The notes under the pieces are model-generated. The model did no database searches, had not been told where the DNA came from, and saw only the letters and a program-made list of their open reading frames with translations. From NCBI GenBank assembly GCA_030141605.1, contig JAQGDQ010001925.1:1-20968 (forward strand): DNA of 20,968 bases. The letters are read 5' to 3'. Positions 8,944 to 18,414 of the stretch are shown here, piece by piece. The translations under genes were made by a program, and so were the position numbers. Each line of letters opens with the position of its first letter. Position 1 is the stretch's first letter. The stretch is from Tubiluchus corallicola. Its lineage: Eukaryota; Priapulida; Priapulimorpha; Priapulimorphida; Tubiluchidae.

Positions 8944-11278
8944 CATTTTATGACTCTACAGTAAATTTGAGGACTCACAACTACTCATATTTATTTGCTA
9001 ATGTTTTGTTTGAGGCGTTTGCGCTTAATTAGTGTTAATCACAGGAAAACCAGAAACTTATGGAGTGGTCACTGGCGCCCAGCTAGCAGACTGTACTGCA
9101 CAGCAGAAGCTACAGAAGAGCTAGAATCGTGCGTATGAAATTAAAAACATAAAAGTATAAGCCGCATTTTTCAACGTGTGCTATTTGTTGTTGCACAAAC
9201 AACAGTTGATAAATACAGCAGTAGTAAACGGTAACTCTGTAAACAGTAAACTTGGCAAGAGTAAAGAATTCACGTAAATTTGATTTATTCTGTATTAATT
9301 ATATTATAAGTATTTTATTTTTGTACATGAGTTGTTAATGCATAACGCAATTATACCCAATTACGTCTTGTCACGAAGGTAAATACAGCAGTGTGAAAAA
9401 AATCATATGCAGTTATTGATGTTAACCCCATTTGATAGCATGTAATAGTCCAGTGGGTTCCCATGAACGACAAGGCTTTGTGGCCTGCAGATACACAACA
9501 TTTTTAACAACATTATTTTATTTTTTGTAAAACTGTCGCAGCATATTTTTAGTTTTTTTGGTGATATACTGGTGGAAATGTATGTACAATGTATGTACCA
9601 ATTAGATTTTTTAACTTATATTTGTTCAGGAGCTTCTGGTGCCTGGGGGATTGACAGAAGCTCACTGAAAATATCCACTAAACGAGCAAAAAACGACGAA
9701 TAACTACTAAACTACAAGATTTTTGCAATATTGCATGTGAAATAGCTTACGTCATGCTTCACACAACGTTTTTCCCTCGTTTAACAACAACCTTTAAATA
9801 ATTAGCCCTAATAAATTGGCAATTTTGCTGAGAAAGATTAAAAACATGGGAACATGCATGCTAAATTGCCAAAATTGTTTACGTCCTGAATTTTGTAACC
9901 ATTTTAAAAGAAATGGTAAGCAATTAGTTAGGGTCTTTGATTTTTTATTACCTTTGAAAAAGAAGCTCGTTCATTCACCCTTTCACACATTATTTCAGAC
10001 TTCATAATAATTTTTGATTAATGAAATAAATGGCTTGTGGCTATTAATTAATTTATTATAATCTGTAGCGGACTGTTACTACCACACCAACTGTTTTACC
10101 TTTTTTTCCTCAGAGCACCTGTGTAACTGCTGGTTCTTCACCTTGAGCATTCCTATATGCAGAACAGTTGTTAGTAAATACAATTTTTCCTTCGGACCAC
10201 TTACCTGTGGAATGCTTTAGAAGAAAATTGTTTCCCTACAACCTCGCACACTAAACAGTAACATTTACAGACACCTCTTATTACCTTACTACTAGAATTT
10301 TTAGTTGAATGAATTCTTTTTCCTCGGCTGCAATTCTATTTCTTCTTTCTAGTGTAGTTTCTTCTTTTTACATTGTTACACTGGCTTTATGTGGACGATT
10401 TATTACAAAAAACCACTATAATGCAAAACTCTTTAGTGACACTGCAGAGTTTCTGGGAATGATCCCTTTTCAGTTTTTTTTTCAAACCTTTAATAGAATA
10501 ATGTTTCTATTAGTGGCTGTGTTAGCAAAACTGTTGCATTTTTCTAAGATTAAGATTTTGCAAGGAATAGATCATAGGCAATAAATTAAGATCTATTTTG
10601 TAATAATTTCTACAGCTGAATCGTAAAATGAGAATTGCAATAATGGGGTTAAACGACCATTGAGTCGTGCAAGTGTTGTCGACATCGAACAAAGTTCACA
10701 ACTTCAAAGATTAGAACCTTTGTCAAAACACTGAACGAGCCTTGCTCTTCATCAGCTTGGTGATCATGCACTCAGATTGAACTTGCAAGTGCTCGTGTTA
10801 TTTCAGCAAAGCTCTGCATTCCCCCAATTAAGTTATTTCAGCAGTGCAAAAAATTTTGTTAAAACGACAGCCGTTTTTCGTCAGATTGAAATAATATTGG
10901 AGTCCAACGTGTTTGCCTCATTTGTGAAGGTGCAAAGCAGTTTAACTAGTTAAATTTCTTCTGTAATTTTCACTGGCATATTTTCCACTAGTTTTTCTAG
11001 ACTGCGGCTTCTCAGCGGCAGTGCGAGTCAGTCAGTGAGTCAACTAGTTAGAGATTGCAAAACTGCAAGAGATTTACAACTGTAAAACTTGGACGAGTCA
11101 TGCAGCAAAATGGCAATAACTGAAAGAACTAACAAGAGGAGGGTAGTTTTTTGTGGGTGGTGGTGACCTTGAATGAGTCTTACAAGGTCAATGTCAGTTT
11201 TCTCATAAATTTTCAGCAATTAGGCAATACATGTATCTATCGCAGAATGTCAATCAACCCGTGGGGGTCCACCGCGCA
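8944..11278. other. Intergenic stretch without recognisable genes
   Basis: AT-rich sequence with scattered short open frames only. A weak inverted repeat (TTGGCAATTTTG near 9818 and its complement near 9870) lies in it. A 91-codon hydrophobic frame at 10309-10584 has no recognisable family. I could not place any transposon boundary here. Confidence 0.5.
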
Positions 11279-11394
11279 ATGGCCAATCAGACCCGCTGTC
11301 TTTTGCCTCTAACAGCTTTTCGATTGCTTGTGTCAGGACTTTCTCCCACCTCGGTGGTATTTGCACATAAAATGCATAATAATTTACAGGGAAA
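11279..11394 (+). CDS. Candidate first exon of ABHD11 (mitochondrial presequence)
   Basis: This is an inferred exon. An ATG in a good context (GCA before, G after) opens 38 codons beginning MANQTRCLLPLTAFRLLVSG and ending in the residues NNLQG plus two bases. The donor is GTGTGT at 11395. The 38 residues contain no Asp or Glu and several Arg/Lys/His, as expected of a mitochondrial targeting peptide. Its phase 2 end fits the phase 2 start of the next ABHD11 exon at 14043, forming a Lys codon. The spliced product would be 311 aa, close to human ABHD11 at about 315 aa. Against it: the donor is mediocre, the phase match is a 1-in-3 chance, the first intron would be 2.6 kb, and GGCCAATCAG over the ATG is a good NF-Y/CCAAT site that could instead mark a promoter. 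An in-frame ATG also lies upstream at 11231. Confidence 0.35.
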
Positions 11395-11639
11395 GTGTGT
11401 ATTCATGTGTTCATATCAGTAGGCCTATAATGTGTAATATTAATTATTAACTTAATATTAACAGTTCTATTAATGCTACTTAAACNAGTCTAGTATATAA
11501 CTTTGGGTTGCATATTGACAACAATATGAAGTGGTCTACCCATATTTCCTCTACAGCAACAAAACTAAACAAAACAGCTGGTATTTTTAGCCAAGTTAAG
11601 ACATTTTATTAATTTGCCTGTTAAATTACCATGCATTAG

Positions 11640-12103
11640 TCTATCCGTACCTCCAATACTGTGTGTTGTCATGCTGGCAAACAAAAAAATACTTATTACA
11701 ACCACTAATAACAGTTCAGAATAAAATAGTTAAATACATGACTTTCGCCAATTACAGAGACCATGCAACATCTTCATACATACACCTTAGTTTATTGAAA
11801 ATAGAAGATATTTATAATCTTGAATTATTTAAATTCATGTATAAGTACAATAACCGGCAGTTGCCTGAATTATATACTAACTACTTTACCTTAATCAAAG
11901 ATGTTCACTCTCACTATACTAGGTCTTCCAGTATGGGACACTATTTTCAAACACGATTTAACACAGCGTATGGCTTAAATACCTTACAGCACAGTGGAGT
12001 TATTTTGTGGAATAGTGTACCCAATACAATCATTTCCTCTCCTTTACAAATAGCTACCAAACAACATAAGATATTTTTACTTAGTAAATATTCATTGGCG
12101 TAG
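11640..12103 (+). pseudogene. Non-LTR reverse transcriptase C terminus
   Basis: An open frame reads LVYPYLQYCVLSCWQ, NKIVKYMTFANYRDHATS, LLKIEDIYNLELFKFMYKYN and GVILWNSVP. These match in order the thumb and C-terminal region of CR1/L2-group reverse transcriptases. Upstream of about 11640 stops and frame changes interrupt it, and the catalytic domain is absent. It is a fossil. Confidence 0.75.
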
Positions 12104-12237
12104 AAGACCAGAGCTTTTTTTCTCTTTTTGTGCACGTGTGTCTTTTTGCACTAATGTAGGTACCATTACGACCTTTGTTACTTTATTAGTAAAAGGTATA
12201 AATCAATGTAAATGAAATTATTCATTCATCGCAGCCT

Positions 12238-12396
12238 ATATCAAAATCGTAATTACACATTATGTTTTCCTTATGTTTCCTTGCTATTATTACATCATTT
12301 ACTTTATTTCAAAATTATTTCAATATATCAAAATCATAATTACATATTATGTTTTCCTTATGTTTCCTTGCTATTATTACAGCATTTACTTTATTA
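12238..12396. repeat. 86-bp tandem duplication in the LINE 3' region
   Basis: A segment beginning ATATCAAAATCGTAATTACA at 12238 recurs at 12324 with few changes, both containing ATGTTTTCCTTATGTTTCCT. Two copies only. Confidence 0.85.
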
Positions 12397-12465
12397 CATC
12401 AATTTCATTGAGTCATCTACAAAAGCATGCATAACTTTAATATTTTTTTCATTTTCATTTAAGTA

Positions 12466-12505
12466 AGGTGAGTGTGTTAATGACCGTATGGTCGTACACT
12501 CACCT
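12466..12505 (+). other. Stem-loop near the LINE 3' end
   Basis: AGGTGAGTGT (12466-12475) pairs perfectly with ACACTCACCT (12496-12505), and inside it GACC pairs with GGTC around the loop GTAT. It sits about 85 nt before the element's repeat tail, where LINE reverse transcriptases bind their RNA. It could be a terminator-like hairpin by chance. Confidence 0.6.
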
Positions 12506-12599
12506 CACACTACTCAAATCATTTTATTTATTGTTTATTTATGTGTACAATATGGTATTTTGATGTGTGAAATAAAATTCATAGTTCATAGTTCTAGTC

Positions 12600-13190
12600 A
12601 ATCGAAACAAATGCTACCAATATTTCAAAAATATTATTGCTGGAGTAAATAAACAATGAATATAGTAACAGAAGCATTGTTTACAATCTGTTGTTTTTCT
12701 GCTATTTTTAAAACTTTCTACTGATTGTTAAACTAAACACTTGGGAGCCGACAACACAAGAGCTGTCCATGTTTTTCACTTTTGTTTATATGCCGTAGCG
12801 AGTTGAAGCGAGCGAGTGTTTGCGAGAATGTGTTTTACGTCATCAAAGTGGGCGGGGCTAAACATCACTTGCGATCTAAAGTAATTAGTTTTACCCAATG
12901 AAGGAGCTCAAGATGGTGTATCTACTAAGCACTAGATTTGGAGCCACAGACTGATCAATGGATATTTACGCTGTTATCACAATTTTCTTTAGTTGCATTG
13001 AAGTTTGGTAGCTTTTTGCCAGCAGGTGGCAGTACATTTCTGGACAACCTGTTTGATAATGTTAACAGCATCTGTGACGCCATTTATTATTGAATTGCGA
13101 GGCATCTTTGCCTGAATTTATAATGGTAGTTCCTCTTATCAGAGGCTTTTTTCATATAAATTTGTTTTTGTGCTTTATTTATTTGCTTTA
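12600..13190. other. Unassigned stretch with a promoter-like cluster
   Basis: No gene is recognised. A local CpG-richer patch carries TTACGTCATC (CRE-like, about 12835-12844), GTGGGCGGGGCT (GC box, 12848-12859) and CAAGATGG (YY1-like, 12909-12916). This could be a promoter for ABHD11, but no compatible first exon follows it. The remaining sequence is AT-rich and featureless. Confidence 0.3.
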
Positions 13191-13191
13191 G

Positions 13192-13725
13192 AGCAAACCT
13201 GGACCCAATCTTGAACTGTAGGTCAAAACAATCTACTTTTTAAAATACTGAAAGGAAAGATACTTTTTTTCAAAAATAACTTACGTGAAAGAATTATTAC
13301 CACACAAACGTAACTTTGCGTTCGCCATTTGCTAGTTGGAGGGCACTAACATGTGCATTTCGGAAACACACTGCACAAAAAACAGGTGCTGTACTTCTCA
13401 GTTCAGATGTGTTAGTTTGTGACGAGCTACGCACGTTTGACAGCTGCCTGAGCATAGCGGTAAATTTAAAATTTGAATTTTTATCTTAAAACTTTTCTAG
13501 GTTTAGTACAACACACTGAATATCTTACAGTAGCACTGTAATTCAATTTTCGCTTTCGCAAATATGTGCAACACGCTTGTGGAATATTTTTGCTGTTGAA
13601 AATTATGTTAGTTTGTGATGTGATCAATAGTTGGGCTCGCCAAATTAAGTTTTTATTCTATTATTTGATTATCAGAAACGCTTTTGCAATATTAATCGTG
13701 TTAAAATGTTACTTTTTATCGGACT
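13192..13725. repeat. Dispersed repeat, copy 1 (about 0.5 kb)
   Basis: Shares many blocks in the same order with 16264-16812, such as GTCAAAACAATCTACT, ATTATTACCACACAAACG, TTTGAATTTTTATCTTAA and GAAAATTATGTTAGTTTGTG. The copies are clearly diverged, with indels, so this is an old repeat family. I cannot define its ends or class. Confidence 0.75.
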
Positions 13726-13906
13726 TGAAATTGGAGTAGTATATGAAAAATCGTCCTTTCTTCCTTCAAGTGTCTGAAAAGTTAAGTCGCAAACCCCTGC
13801 ACCATTACGCAAATACTCATATAGCAAGTTAAACTAACATGTTGAGAGCGGTATGTTTCACTCAGGTTTTGAACACCCCACAGCAGTAAATTGTTTTACA
13901 CCTGGA

Positions 13907-13986
13907 TGCACACGGAGTTGAACCTGCGCGAACTACCTAAGCAATCTCAAGACCCACTGCTCTAGACCAGTGCACTATAATGCGCA
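13907..13986 (-). repeat. tRNA-derived SINE head
   Basis: On the minus strand box A TAGTGCACTGG (13977-13967) and box B GGTTCAACTCC (13924-13914) are spaced as in a tRNA gene. The T-arm and acceptor stems do not pair well, so it is a degenerate tRNA-derived SINE promoter rather than a tRNA gene. It ends about 55 bp before an ABHD11 exon. Confidence 0.6.
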
Positions 13987-14042
13987 GGTATTTTTGCGAA
14001 TGATTTTCTCATTGATTTTATACATGCATTGTTTACTTACAG

Positions 14043-14184
14043 GGGCATCAACTTGAATTTTCAAGCATTTTATCCAGAGACGGAAACGGGAAATCAGCCG
14101 GTGATCATTTTACATGGCCTCTTTGGAAGCAGTAAGAACTGGGTGCCCATTGCCAAGCAGCTTGTTCGGGACACGAACAGGAAG
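14043..14184 (+). CDS. ABHD11: ABHD11-like alpha/beta hydrolase, exon with the oxyanion-loop HGLFG motif
   Basis: First certain exon of an ABHD11-type serine hydrolase. In animals ABHD11 is a mitochondrial matrix protein that supports the 2-oxoglutarate dehydrogenase complex and its lipoylation. The acceptor TTTACTTACAG ends at 14042 and the intron phase is 2. The exon then reads GINLNFQAFYPETETG, followed by QPVIILHGLFGSSKNW, the strand and HG loop that form the oxyanion hole, and ends ...RDTNRK before GTAAGT. No in-frame ATG exists between the upstream stop at 13978 and this sequence, so an upstream coding exon is required. The family is recognised from HGLFGS, DARNHGDSPH, GHSLGG and GHWVH across the exons. 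All joins are in frame without stops, so the gene appears intact. Confidence 0.92.
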
Positions 14185-14302
14185 GTAAGTTGTCATTGTC
14201 TTCTTTGGCCGATATTTAATTTTAGATTTCTTCTAAATAAGGTAGTGAGTGTTCGCATTTAGCAAGTAACTAATTGCTAATATTGTATCTGCCATCTTGT
14301 AA

Positions 14303-14366
14303 TGTGCTAGTGGTGCTAGTGGTTGTGGTGCTAGTGGTGCTAGTGGTTGTGGTGCTAGTGGTGCTC
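14303..14366 (+). repeat. Short minisatellite (GTGCTAGTG-type)
   Basis: Repeats of GTGCTAGTG with GTTGTG variants over about 64 bp, in the intron between the first two certain ABHD11 exons. Confidence 0.85.
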
Positions 14367-14454
14367 AATCTTGACTCTTTCACATATGTGTGTTTGTAAT
14401 GTTCATTCCATGGAGTCAAGTTTCTGCAGTCGAACACTATCGTACCTATTTCAG

Positions 14455-14628
14455 GTGTACATCCCAGATGCCCGTAACCATGGCGACAGTCCGCACGTGG
14501 ATGTGATGGATTACACTTCCATGTCTCAAGACATTCTGCTTCTCATGAGGAGCCAAGGAATCGCTAAACCTGCTGTCATTGGTCACAGTCTGGGTGGCAG
14601 GACCGGAATGAGCTTAGCTCTTACGAAG
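14455..14628 (+). CDS. ABHD11: ABHD11-like hydrolase, exon with nucleophile Ser (GHSLGG)
   Basis: 58 codons, phase 0 on both sides, between TATTTCAG and GTAAAG. It begins VYIPDARNHGDSPH, a stretch diagnostic of the ABHD11/YbfF group, and contains VIGHSLGGRTGMSLALTK. This is the nucleophile elbow, and its Ser is residue 131 if the candidate first exon is used. The first intron after this exon carries a hAT MITE and a hexanucleotide array. Confidence 0.93.
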
Positions 14629-14866
14629 GTAAAGATACTTGATTTTTGAACGGTCTGTTTGACTATCACGATTGTAATGCGTGTAGATTATATTTGGTTG
14701 CATTGTTTCTACGTCATTGTTCTGCATTGTTCTTAGCCAGACGTGGACCTCAACAGACAGTTCAGTAATGCAGTGACAATAAGCCTTTTCACAGTTCCAG
14801 CGATTGATGATGATCCTGAAAAGGTCAAAGGTTGAGTGACCCAGATAACACATTTGTGTACAGTTG

Positions 14867-15252
14867 ACAATGCCTCAGGGCCCAAGCTGTTGTAATAGCA
14901 ACAGTTTTAACAGCTAGAACCTTACCTAGCTCATTTTTTCTTGTTCCCAAACAAGATCCTGCGGGTAAATCACTCTACACTCAGACTTACGCATAATTAA
15001 GTAAAGACCGCATAAAACAACTGAAGTTACTGAACTGATGGGGCAGATGGCTTTCTTTATCAATACTTCACGTGACGGTTGCTGTAGTATACTTAACTTT
15101 TGACCTACAGCAACTGCGCGTGCACGTACAACGAAACTGTTAAAAGACCTGTTATTATGGCGACTCATAAAAGCGCTTCAATAATGGCACCATTATTATT
15201 CTGTTTGGATTTTTAGTTCTGACCATCAATTATTTTCTCAGCTACCTGATGG
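14867..15252. other. Intron sequence without recognisable features
   Basis: Part of the ABHD11 intron between 14629 and 16043. I saw no gene, repeat or RNA signature here. Confidence 0.6.
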
Positions 15253-15260
15253 TTTAAAGG

Positions 15261-15702
15261 CAGGGTGCATAAGATTATGGATATCAATAAAATAAGAAAT
15301 AGACTATATCTGGAACGAGATGCCCAGGGGGAAATCAATTAAAAAGTAAAGACAGGAGTGCTTGAAACGTGTTTTTAAACACGCAGGACTTAGTTTCAGA
15401 CCGAACTCCGGCTCATGCTTTGGTTGAAACTTCGCCATCTTGATAACAAAAAGACAATGAGAAAAAACAATGTAAAATAGCAAATCCGGAAATGCGCTTT
15501 TGTTGGTTTGTTTTCTTTCTCTTTCTCTCCTTCTAATGTTCGTTTTCAGTGTTGCCAATGCTCACAACTCGTTATTTTGTACAAAAAATCACAAAAAAAT
15601 ATTTTTTTTATTTTATGCATTTCTTATTTTATGGATTTTTCAAATTTTATTTTATGGATTTTTGGTCTTATTTTATGGATATCCATAATCTTATGCAGCC
15701 TG
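15261..15702. mobile_element. hAT MITE family C (442 bp)
   Basis: Left end CAGGGTGCATAAGATTATGG and reversed right end CAGGCTGCATAAGATTATGG, with inverted similarity over about 40 bp, are flanked by the perfect 8-bp duplication TTTAAAGG (15253-15260, 15703-15710). The right sub-terminal region has several copies of TTATTTTATGGAT. Non-coding, in an ABHD11 intron. Confidence 0.9.
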
Positions 15703-15801
15703 TTTAAAGGGGAAGAAAAGCGTATTTTAAAGTATATCGCAAAGAACTCTATACAAAGTTATATTGTCCATTTTCTAGTGATTTAACAAAATTGTAATGT
15801 G

Positions 15802-15926
15802 TTAGTGTTAGTATTAGTATTAGTATTAGTATTAGTATTAGTATTAGTATTAGTATTAGTATTAGTATTAGTATTAGTATTAGTATTAGTATTAGTATTA
15901 GTATTAGTATTAGTATTAGTATTAGT
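15802..15926 (+). repeat. (TATTAG)n hexanucleotide array, about 21 units
   Basis: Almost perfect hexamer array in an ABHD11 intron, about 120 bp upstream of the exon at 16044. It opens a Leu-Val reading frame by composition alone. Confidence 0.95.
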
Positions 15927-16043
15927 TTTACATTTGTTAAGCACCAGTGCAGTCTTTTCAGAGTTAGAATTTCACATTATACAATAAAACAGTGTAGCAT
16001 TGATTCAGTATCAAACAACTCATTTATTTGGTTGCATTTCCAG

Positions 16044-16214
16044 CCTTTGTCCGTGGAGAGATTAGTTGTTGTTGACGTGGCACCTCGGGACATGCAGGCC
16101 AAATCGTACTTCGTCAATTACCTGCAGGCACTGAAGAGTGTCGACTTCTCGCACGCGGCAAACATTTCCGAAGCTCGAAGCTCGGCTGCGGATTCTATGA
16201 AAAGCGTCATCGCT
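16044..16214 (+). CDS. ABHD11: ABHD11-like hydrolase, exon encoding the cap-proximal region
   Basis: 57 codons, phase 0 to phase 0, acceptor CATTTCCAG and donor GTAAGT. It starts PLSVERLVVVDVAPRDMQ, matching the ELVERLIAVDISP strand of human ABHD11, and runs into the helical lid with SYFVNYLQALKSVDF. The Asp of VVVDVAP is a candidate catalytic acid, by analogy with the related bacterial esterase YbfF. That analogy is from recall and was not tested here. Confidence 0.92.
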
Positions 16215-16263
16215 GTAAGTGTTTGTAACTTTCTTCTAGATTAAAATAAACGCTGTACATTTT

Positions 16264-16812
16264 AAAGCAAAACCACACCCAATCTTAAACGGTAAGTCAA
16301 AACAATCTACTCTTTTATTTTAAAGAATGACTTACGCAAAACAATTATTACCACACAAACGCAATTTTGCATTCGCGTCACTAGTTCTTTGCTGTTACCT
16401 GCATTTCGCCATTCGCTAGTTAGGCGGGCACTGAATTTCGGAAACAGTTGCGCAGAAAACAGGTGCTGAACATCTCAGTTTGTGACGTGCTGCACATGTT
16501 TGGCAGCTCATGCGTAAATTTGAAATTTGAATTTTTATCTTAAGAGTTGCCTAGTTTTAGTACAGTGGAAGATATACAATATAATATTGTTAGTACAATG
16601 GAAGATATACTGTACAACACCCTCATGGAATAATTTTGATGTTGAAAATTATGTTAGTTTGTGATGTCATCAATAGTTGGGCTATTAATTAAGTTTTTAA
16701 TCTATTATTTAATTATCAAAAATGCTTTGGCATTACAGACAACCTCGGATATAAGATATGTGAAATGCTTTTGCCTTGTTAGTTGTGTTAAAATATATCA
16801 GATTTCAAAATG
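16264..16812. repeat. Dispersed repeat, copy 2
   Basis: Diverged partner of 13192-13725 in the same orientation. It starts about 50 bp after the donor of the exon at 16044-16214. It carries an extra ~50 bp near 16735-16780 and an internal duplication of a GTACA(G/A)TGGAAGATATA motif near 16560-16610. Confidence 0.7.
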
Positions 16813-17215
16813 GTTAGCAGTCGAGTCTGAAAAACATGTTTTATTGCATTGTCACCTTTATGATGACATTTTGTCATTCCAGTGTCTAAGCGCTAAAATC
16901 AATAATTTTAATGAGTTCAACGATAATGATAAATTAATGTCAGATACTGTCAGGTAATATTTGTTTAAAAGAATGCGCCAAAACCTGCCATCAAATGCTG
17001 GAAAGAAGGAACATTTTAACTAGTGTAATGATATGTTTTAATGTTTATTTAATGACTGTTGTAATTTATGTGTAAAATGATTGTTTTTAATGATTTTAAA
17101 GGTGTCTCGTAACTGTGTGGATACAGTGGTTTTAATTTTACTGAAACTGTATGTATTTTGTGTTTTAAATTGTTGTAAAATGAAAGATGACACTATAATA
17201 AACTAATTATACCAT
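16813..17215. other. Intron sequence without recognisable features
   Basis: AT-rich ABHD11 intron. Nothing supportable is seen here. Confidence 0.6.
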
Positions 17216-17490
17216 TCTGTACTTTACTGTACTGTACTGTACTGTACTGTGCTGTACTGTACTGTACAGTATTGTACTTACTGTACTGTACTATACTATA
17301 CTGTACTGTACTATACTATACTATACTATACTATACTATACTATACTATACTATACTATACTATACTATACTATACTATACTATACTATACTATACTATA
17401 CAGTGCTGTGCTGTGCTGTATTGCACTGTACTGTACTGTACTGTACCGTACCGTGCCATACCATACCGTACCATACCATACCATACTATA
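17216..17490 (+). repeat. Pentanucleotide array (TACTG)n-(TACTA)n-(TACCG/A)n
   Basis: About 275 bp of 5-bp units. Blocks of TACTG flank a long, nearly pure TACTA block (about 17310-17400). It then drifts through GTGCTG units to TACCG and TACCA. It lies about 95 bp upstream of the exon at 17586. Confidence 0.95.
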
Positions 17491-17585
17491 CGTGATCTCA
17501 ATAATGTCTGTAATGGTCTGTGCTAATTACTATTCCACTATAATTGCAATCATCTAACCTACTCGCTTCTCCCCTTTCATTTCAG

Positions 17586-17770
17586 TCGGAACTCGTGCGC
17601 GCCTTTCTCGTGACCAATGTGGTCGAATCCAGGCCGGGACACTTTGTGTGGAAGTGTAACCTAGACGCCATCTCAGATAACATAAAGCACATTACAAAGT
17701 TTACCTCCTACAATAGATCGTATCACTCCGACGTCCTGTTCGTCGGTGGCTCCATCTCTCCGCAGATAGG
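17586..17770 (+). CDS. ABHD11: ABHD11-like hydrolase, exon encoding lid and strand 7
   Basis: 61 codons plus two bases, acceptor CCCTTTCATTTCAG and donor GTATGT (phase 2). It reads SELVRAFLVTNVVES, then FVWKCNLDAI, then VLFVGGSISPQI, which align by eye with human ABHD11 segments RQHLLTNLVE, FVWRVNLDAL and LFLLGGNSQFV. As in the family, the usual acid-residue position after strand 7 holds no Asp or Glu, so the acid must come from elsewhere. A pentanucleotide array ends about 95 bp upstream of this exon. Confidence 0.92.
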
Positions 17771-17946
17771 GTATGTATACCTCGGGTATGTATGCTGAGC
17801 ACCGCACTTCTATTCGTCTTGTTTTTTTGCACATAAATGTCTCGTGCATTTGATTGCGTCTAAATCAGTGCTCTTCCTTGAGAGCAATATGTTAGGACTG
17901 CTAAAGTAGATTATCGCAAAATCACGTTTCTCTAAATGGTTTACAA

Positions 17947-18406
17947 CAGTGGTTCTTAACCTTGTTGGAGGTACCGAGCCCCACCAGTTTCATATGCGCA
18001 TTCACCGAACCCCTCTTTAGTGAAAAATAAAATATGATTTTTTTCAAATTCAAGACATAGATATGTTTTTTACTGGTACACAAAATGAGCCGTGCATGAA
18101 CATCACCTTGTTCAATGAACAAAACCAACACAATGCATAAACTCACAACAAATTACATACCTGCAAATCAGTGTGACTTCTGCTGTTGCCTTTGAGAGAC
18201 CAGTTCAGATATGCATGGCTTCACCTTGGCAAGTGCCACTCTCATGTCATTTTCACAGCAAAGTCTGTTCCTTTTCTTCGTTTTTATGTCCAGCATCCAC
18301 GATAATTCAAGTGTGTCCGGACCTCCGCGGCGGAAGCTCTGCGGAACCCCTGAGATCGACTCACCAAACCCCTAGGGTTCGATCGAACCCAGGTTAAGAA
18401 CCACTG
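17947..18406. mobile_element. hAT MITE family D (460 bp)
   Basis: Ends CAGTGGTTCTTAACCT and AGGTTAAGAACCACTG are perfect inverted repeats over 16 bp. They are flanked by the perfect 8-bp duplication GTTTACAA (17939-17946, 18407-18414). The CAGTGGTTCTTAACC terminus is of the Charlie-like type widespread in animals. Repeated GAACCCCT-like blocks lie near both ends. Non-coding. Confidence 0.93.
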
Positions 18407-18414
18407 GTTTACAA

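Larger units (their letters stand above)
11487..12592 (+). mobile_element. Decayed LINE 3' end (CR1/L2-like)
   Basis: From 11487 the translation YNFGLHIDNNMKWSTHIS, then after frame changes LVYPYLQYCVLSCWQTKKY, follows the RT thumb order of CR1/L2-type elements. It ends in GVILWNSVP and a stop at 12101-12103. The 3' untranslated part contains an 86-bp duplication, a strong stem-loop and a terminal (TTCATAG)n-type repeat at about 12576-12592. The single N at 11486 lies just at the left limit. Confidence 0.75.

Noticed and set aside
10309-10584. 91-codon hydrophobic open frame starting with ATG
   Set aside because: No recognisable family, an AT-rich context in which Phe/Leu-rich frames arise by chance, and no splice or promoter evidence.
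12913-12954. ATG after the GC box and YY1-like motif as the ABHD11 start
   Set aside because: The frame stops after 13 codons, and I saw no donor in a compatible phase before the stop.
13743-13780. ATGAAAAATCGTCC frame with a phase 2 GTTAAG as an alternative ABHD11 first exon
   Set aside because: The phase fits, but the donor has a poor +3 base. The peptide is only 13 residues with an acidic residue, and it adjoins an old repeat.
13841-13852. ATGTTGAGAGCG followed by the good donor GTATGT as an ABHD11 first exon
   Set aside because: It ends in phase 0, which would shift the ABHD11 frame at the phase 2 acceptor before 14043. It encodes only four residues.
13907-13986. A functional tRNA gene on the minus strand
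   Set aside because: Box A and box B are good, but the acceptor and T stems do not pair, so a SINE head is the better reading.
15802-15926. Interstitial telomere repeat
   Set aside because: The unit is TATTAG, not TTAGGG or TTAGG.
17249-17557. Open frames with Tyr-Cys-Thr repeats and a Leu-Val repeat frame (15799-15987)
   Set aside because: They arise purely from penta- and hexanucleotide arrays. They have no start context or family and lie in ABHD11 introns.
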